A stretch of DNA of 64,000 nt from Merluccius polli (taxonomy: Eukaryota; Chordata; Actinopteri; Gadiformes; Merlucciidae): NCBI GenBank assembly GCA_030340625.1, contig JAOPHQ010004308.1, positions 51,001 to 115,000 on the forward strand. The letters run 5' to 3'. The translations under genes and the position numbers were made by a program. Shown here piece after piece: positions 58,718 through 64,000 of the stretch. The notes under the pieces are model-generated. The model was given only the letters and a program-made list of their open reading frames with translations. It was not told where the DNA came from and did not search any database. Each line of letters starts with the position of its first letter. The stretch's first letter is position 1.

Positions 58718-59858
58718 ACATAGGCGTAGATTATGGGGGGGACGGGGGGGACATGTCCCCTCCCCACCACTAATTTATAATTTGAATTTTGTCCCCACCA
58801 CTTCTAAAACCAAACTGACGCCAATGTACTGTATATATATATATATATTTGTACCATGTAAATAGGCTATATTCCAAAAGAAAAGGTATTGTCTTGAAAA
58901 ATATATATATCAAACAGATTATCAAACTCTTCCTGCAGCCGTTACGCTGTCATGCGTCACACATGTAGGCCTTACGTGTTTCATGAAACTCTATATGGTT
59001 TCATCAGGACACTGTTTTTCTGTTTTTCAAGGAAAGTATGGCTGGAATTGATTGAGTTATTCAGTTATCAGCAGCATCAATGGCATCCTGCCGTGTGCAG
59101 GGCTATGCAGGCGCGGCGGCGGCGCTTACCAGGAGGTCATGCGAGGGGTGCAGAGCCCGTCTCTCGGTGCGGTGATAATGAAGTATGAAGTCCTAAGAAA
59201 TGTGATGTAGGTGGGATGTGTTTTCTCACAGGCCTTGTGTTAGCTGTGAGATGCCACTGCAGGATTGCCAGGGAGGTAAAAACGTGCCTCGTGTACAATA
59301 CATATTTCACAATCACAACACAAAGCGGAGTAAAAAAGAGGAATGGGTGGAGAGAGTAAAAAAAAGAACAGAGATTTCACATTACTATGTATAACACTTC
59401 CATGTGCTGCGATAGACACAATATCATCTGCAATCATCTGTGGAAATCTGCAATCCGGTGAAAAAGAATCAGCCTTGCAAAACCAAACCAAATATGTTGA
59501 CCAGACACCGCGTGTCATTTAATCTGCCCGGCGTTTTTATTAAACCATTGTTTGTCAAGGATATCCTAGTGAAATCCTTGTATGGTTTGTTTTTCAGGGA
59601 ATAAATGTCTTGTGACTCTGAGCTCTGCCTCCTCCTTCCACCTTCAGCCCCTCCGCCATAGGCCCAACTGTAGCAAACATTACGCAACATGGGAGCAGTC
59701 TTTCCCCAGCCAAGAGCACATGGTCCAGGTTATTGCAAAACATTGACGCGCAGGGGGGGTGGGCCGCCGCCGCCGCCGCCGCCGGTGTCACTAAAAGTCA
59801 AATGAAAGAAGAAGCGTCAGGCGGGGGTAAAAAAAAAAAGGTACAACTTTCTGGCGGT

Positions 59859-59905
<47 letters not shown>

Positions 59906-60484
59906 GTGCTATGTGAGTTGGCCTCCTCAGATGAGGTGCTATCTAAATGAGGACTACACAGGATCTCAGTCTTCATGTTGTCGTCTGGTGTGGGTCCAAA
60001 ACAGTTGAAGGGTTTCCAGCAGCAACAACTAATCAAACTGTATGAAACCTGCTGTAGCAGTCGGCGGGTTTGTTGTATGTGTGTGTGTGTGTTGTATTTG
60101 CGTGTGCGCATTGGGATTGTGTGTGTGTGTGTGCTTGAATCAATACCTGTTTGCCCGTGAGTGTGAGTTTATGCTTGAATATATGCAAACCATGTGTAAA
60201 TATATTCGTTATAGCCGGCCTGGCCAGCCGGACCAGAGGGAAGTAAGCATGGCTCACATGCAACCAAAATAATATGCCATACTATTACACGTGACATGTG
60301 ACATGAGGGTCAGCCTTGCGAAGCGGTTAAGGTCACAGGGTCAAGGTGGACATTGGACGGATCGGACGTCAATGTCTATACCCAGAACACAGCGGTGGAG
60401 GTTCAAGGAGATGATTCACCAGAAAGGGGCAATATCCCCAATGTCACTCTTCTCAAATGATCTCCTTTCTTACTTTAGGGGCTT

Positions 60485-60487
<3 letters not shown>

Positions 60488-60563
<76 letters not shown>

Positions 60564-60662
60564 GTGTGTAACCCAACACTGTATTCGTCAAAACATCCGA
60601 CTGGAGGTTCACGCGTGCAGTAGTGCCCTTTGCACGTACCCAGCGTCGTGCACGCTGCAGGC

Positions 60663-60692
<30 letters not shown>
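60488..60692. repeat. GT microsatellite and poly-G run
   Basis: GT tract at 60488-60569 and a 29-nt G run at 60664-60692, separated by about 95 bases of unique sequence. Confidence 0.9.
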
Positions 60693-60693
<1 letters not shown>

Positions 60694-61135
60694 GGGGGGA
60701 GGGGGTTTACAGAGGAAGTGAGTCGCTGCACAACAACACACTGAGGACACGCATGCTTGCGGTGTGCAGCGGGCCTACGTGCGTGTTGACGACACGCAGC
60801 CCTTTAAAGGAGGCCTTACAGTAGCAGACAGACACGGTCGGGTTACTACTACTGATATTAATACTACTACTGATACTACTACTACTACTAGTAATACTGA
60901 TACTACTACTAGTACTACTACTACTACTAGTCATCATGATGTTAGTCCTGAACCCATAGGAGACAGCATCAGTCTGTCCTCCCAGCAGGTCGTGCCCAGC
61001 CTGTTTCTTATATAAGCAGCTTTCTGAATCATTAACCATCCAGCGCGTCGCCGTCGGTCCGTTCGGTTAACAGCAGAGATCTCACAATAGGGACGGCGTT
61101 GCGTAATTGTCGCCTCAGCAGTGTTGTGCGCCTGA

Positions 61136-61148
61136 CGCCCCCTCGTGG
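61136..61148 (-). promoter_or_regulatory. CTCF-like motif beside the mob3a-side minisatellite
   Basis: CGCCCCCTCGTGG reads as the CTCF core CCACGAGGGGGCG on the minus strand, 9 bp before the 16-bp minisatellite starts. Confidence 0.3.
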
Positions 61149-61156
61149 CCGCGCAG

Positions 61157-62015
61157 GGTGTGTACCGCTGGTACACACCACTGTGGTGGTGGTACACGAC
61201 TGTGGTGGTACACTACTGTGATGGTACACTACTATGGTACACACTACTGTGGTGGTACACACTACTGTGGTGGTACACTATTGTGGTGGTACATACTGTG
61301 GTGGTGCACTGCGGTGGTACACTACTGTGGTGGTACACTACTGTGGTGGTACACACTACTGTGGTGGTACACTACTGTGGTGGTACACTACTGCGGTGGT
61401 ACACTACAGTGGTGGTATACACACTACTGTGGTGGTACACACTACTGTGGTGGTACACTATTGTGGTGGTACACTACTGTGGTGGTGGTACACACCACTG
61501 CGGTGGTACACTACTATGGTGGTACACTACTGTGGTGGTACACCACACTACTGTGGTGGTACACTATTGTGGTGGTACACACTACTGTGGTGGTACACCA
61601 CACTACTGTGGTGGTACACTATTGTGGTGGTACACACTACTGTGATGGTACATTACTGTGGTGGTACACTACTGCGGTGGTACACTATTGTGGTGGTACA
61701 CTACTGTGATGGTACACTACTGTGGTGGTACACTACTGTGGTGGTACACTACTGCGGTGGTACACTACAGTGGTGGTATACACACTACTGTGGTGGTACA
61801 CTACTGTGATGGTACATTATTGTGGTGGTACACTGCTGTGGTGGTACACTACTGTGGTGGTACACACTACTGTGATGGTACACTACTGTGGTGGTACACT
61901 ATTGTGGTGGTACACCACTGTGGTGGTACACTACTGTGGTGGTACACTATTGTGGTGGTACACTACTGTGCTGGTACACACCACTGTGGTGGTACACTAC
62001 TGTGGTGGTACACCG
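61157..62015. repeat. 16-bp minisatellite (ctactgtggtggtaca)
   Basis: About 50 units with frequent one-base variants (tattg, tgcgg, tgatgg) and extra CA dinucleotides that change unit length to 18. Three units make 48 bases, so stop-free frames cross the array in three phases; these are not genes. Confidence 0.95.
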
Positions 62016-62220
62016 CTGTGGGTCCGGGTCTCTGTGACCCCCCAGCTGTCTCCCCAGTGGACACCTGAGATCTGCACAGTGTGGAGTTGCACCACTGAAA
62101 TAGACGACTTTCTAGTAGAAACTCTTCAGGGAAGCGCCACCGGAAGCTGAGAGAATGTAAACCACGAATGTTTGATCGCCAATAATCAAGTCAGGGTTAA
62201 GTAACAGAGAAAAGAGTGAC

Positions 62221-62226
62221 TTTAAT
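62221..62226 (-). terminator. mob3a: candidate poly(A) signal of mob3a
   Basis: ATTAAA on the minus strand about 350 nt after the stop codon; no AATAAA was seen on that strand between it and the stop. The 16-bp minisatellite starts about 200 bp further downstream. Confidence 0.35.
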
Positions 62227-62578
62227 GTAATAAACAGAATCGTAATTATGTACTGTCACACATGATTGAAATTTAGGGTTAATTTTACATTGGAAAAGAT
62301 CAACAAGAACACTATTCTGGAATGATTCAAAGTGAAACACAAAACACAAAACAGTAATACTGTGTTCTGACAACATGCTGGAAATCTTTAAAAGTAATAG
62401 AGTGGATCACACGACGTGATTTGTGGTTAAAACCTATGTGGCTAAAATAGATTACAGTACTTAAATATAAAAATAAAAACTCTCTGATTCGTATTTCTGT
62501 GTTCTCTGACTCAGTCTTCGACGTGGACGGATGTGATCAGCCGGTGGATGTGCCCGCTAGGGCTGGGGGGGGGGGCGC

Positions 62579-63371
62579 TCAGTGGCACATCCGGGAAGTC
62601 ATTTCTTTCTGCGAAACAAAACCACAGATGACAGTTAAGGCTGCAATTTGTACTTCACAATATTATTCAACCCTCACCACACCCTCCGAGCTTTTGTATT
62701 GTTCAACATTTGGATAATTACAATTCTTTGCCCCCAGACTTTACTAAGGAAAGGCAAAGTGTAGAATAACAGAAAAAAGGCAATAACTTTATAATTATAT
62801 AATCATTTATTTTATTTTTTATTATTATTATTTTTTAAAATTTTTTTTCCTTTTTTTTTCTTCTATTATTAGTATTGTTTCTGTTTGTTTGTGTCTGTTT
62901 GTCAATTCACTGTTAAAAATCAATAAAAATTGTTGAAACTAAAAAGGCAATAACTTGTATCCTTAGAAGACTCCTTTCCATCTCTACCATACTTACATTT
63001 TCGATCAATGGATCAGTGCAATGAATGCAGTGAATACAGGAGGAACAGAACACAAATCCCAGAAAAAGACAAAACAACACCATCTAACAAAACGAATGCA
63101 GAAGATTAACAGTGTAACGTTATAATCCTCGGGTCCCCGGTCCCTGCGGCGGCGGCCCCCGGACTCACCAGAGGCTCCAGCTCCTTGTGGTCGGTGAGGT
63201 TGAACTCGGTCACGAAGTAGAAGAAATGCTTGTAGCAGGTGTTGACGTGCGCCTCGGCGCCCATCTGGCTGACGCGGTCGAAGTGGTGGATGTAGACGTG
63301 GACGAAGACGCGGAAGAGGCGGGACAGGATCTTCTTGGCCACCTGCATGAAGGTCTTGGGGAAGGGAGTAC
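62579..63371 (-). CDS. mob3a: MOB kinase activator 3A, last two coding exons (partial)
   Basis: Mob/phocein-fold adaptor related to co-activators of NDR/LATS kinases. Minus-strand exons are 63169-63371 (68 residues with the split glycine) and 62579-62608 (KEMTSRMCH and TGA); acceptors tccgcag and tttcgcag, donor gtgagtcc. The first encodes GTPFPK, then LSRLFRVFVHVYIHHFDRV and HVNTCYKHFFYF, including conserved histidines of the Mob fold. The final exon encodes only nine residues, as in vertebrate MOB3 proteins. MOB3A, B and C are alike in this stretch; 3A is chosen because mknk2 is the neighbour, as in human, while MOB3C pairs with MKNK1. The upstream exons, about two thirds of the protein, lie right of the window. 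No frameshift is seen. Confidence 0.93.
62609..63168 (-). other. mob3a: last intron of mob3a
   Basis: 560-bp intron with donor gtgagtcc and acceptor tttcgcag. Its middle (62800-62945) is T-rich and ends with a tail resembling the 3' end of a LINE on the plus strand; nothing else was recognised. Confidence 0.7.
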
Positions 63372-64000
63372 CTGCGGACCGGCGGGGGAGGGGGAGACCA
63401 CAATGTGTTAGTTTATTAACAAACAACCAACCAACCGGGTCAAACTGGAAGTAGGTCAATGTAAACGCTCCTTTTAATGTCCGCTTATGTAATAAAAAAC
63501 AGCTTATACACTAATGTCTCTGTGGTTAATGTTAATGCTTAACGACTATATAACAACGCCTATTTTCTATTTAGCACAGTTTTATCTTTAAATAGTTTCA
63601 TCTAAAACCCGTCGCCCGTGGGTGAGGGCTATCTGGCTTTATAGGGGATAATAACATTCATCATTTCGCTCGCTAATTCAATAAAGACTTGTGGAATTTG
63701 ATCCTGAGGACATGAGTTAAGGTCACGTCTAATCATAGACTCCCCTGGATACCGTCGCCCTGATGTGTGTGTGGAGAAGAGGAGATGCTGCTGCCGTTGT
63801 TCATGAGGTGCCAACTATGCGTGTGTGTGTTTTGGGGAATTTATAGAATCAAGCAAGGGGGAGGATAATGATCAAAATGCTCTAAAAACAGATAAAGCGG
63901 CGCCTAGCACATAGCATGAGGCATGCCTTACAACACGGCCTTGCTGTTATAACACAATAGCATTTCGCATTCGTTTCATTTTTCACCTAATTAAAAAAAC
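63372..64000 (-). other. mob3a: mob3a intron, cut by the window edge
   Basis: Sequence upstream of the 203-bp mob3a exon. No further mob3a exon appears before base 64000. Nothing else was identified. Confidence 0.7.

Larger units (their letters stand above)
58091..62220. other. intergenic region between mknk2 and mob3a
   Basis: No coding gene recognised. Contents: TA tract at 58652-58717, GT tracts at 59862-59902 and 60488-60569, G run at 60664-60692, ACT triplets at 60847-60938 and the large 16-bp minisatellite at 61157-62015. The rest is unique sequence in which nothing was identified. Confidence 0.55.

Noticed and set aside
58720..58805. Transposon end (taggcgtagatt followed by G-rich sequence) beside the TA tract
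   Set aside because: Looks like a common fish repeat terminus, but I could not define a second end or family.
59075..59150. Possible exon with a CTG/gtaagc donor on the minus strand
   Set aside because: Splice donor is good, but the short translation matches nothing known and no acceptor is evident.
61107..62150. Open frames of 136 to 200 codons rich in V, Y, W and G
   Set aside because: They translate the 16-bp minisatellite in three phases; composition only.
62810..62945. LINE 3' tail (T-rich stretch ending in a caataaaaattgttg-like tail)
   Set aside because: Resembles fish LINE ends, but too short and without reverse-transcriptase sequence to call.

Overview
This is vertebrate genomic DNA, most likely from a teleost fish. 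The genes are split into many short exons with GT-AG introns, and CA/GT, TA and GA microsatellites and long poly-G/poly-C runs are dense. The proteins are recognisable vertebrate families in a gene order matching the human 19p13.3 neighbourhood (REXO1, CSNK1G2, MKNK2, MOB3A). The species cannot be named from the sequence alone. All five protein-coding genes lie on the minus strand. I rebuilt exons by reading splice sites and following codon phase; rexo1 (16 exons, 1389 codons plus stop), mknk2 (13 exons, 473 codons plus stop) and the homeobox gene (3 coding exons, 298 codons plus stop) each close in frame without a break.

Layout, left to right: 1-17.7 kb holds the 5' part of csnk1g2 (casein kinase 1 gamma 2): two coding exons in very long introns and a probable non-coding first exon in a CpG-rich block at 17.1-17.7 kb. 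17.8-19.5 kb is a cluster of tandem repeats. 20.0-21.9 kb is a compact K50 paired-like homeobox gene of the Dmbx type. 22-28 kb is intergenic, with a long polypyrimidine block, several poly-G runs and a hAT-like element. 28-40.6 kb is the complete rexo1 gene (DEDDh RNA exonuclease). 41-45.4 kb is intergenic. 45.4-58 kb is the complete mknk2 gene (MAPK-interacting, eIF4E kinase) with a long 3' UTR. 58-62.2 kb is intergenic and ends in a 16-bp minisatellite. 62.2-64 kb is the 3' end of mob3a, whose upstream exons lie beyond the window.

The most interesting item is the Dmbx-type gene. Human DMBX1 sits beside MKNK1 and MOB3C on 1p33, the paralogous region to MKNK2/MOB3A. A diverged Dmbx gene beside mknk2 and mob3a therefore looks like a second, whole-genome-duplication copy that is absent from the human 19p13.3 region. 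It is short, has a proline/alanine-rich tail and lacks a recognisable OAR motif. Other points of interest are a perfect promoter palindrome with paired E-boxes and CRE half-sites next to a 39-nt poly-G at rexo1, a GC-AG intron in mknk2, a miRNA-sized hairpin in a rexo1 intron, a 351-bp higher-order repeat in a 15-bp minisatellite, and several CTCF-like motifs, two of them inside coding exons. The genes are not an operon; kinase signalling (csnk1g2, mknk2, mob3a) and RNA processing (rexo1) are neighbours by ancestral linkage.
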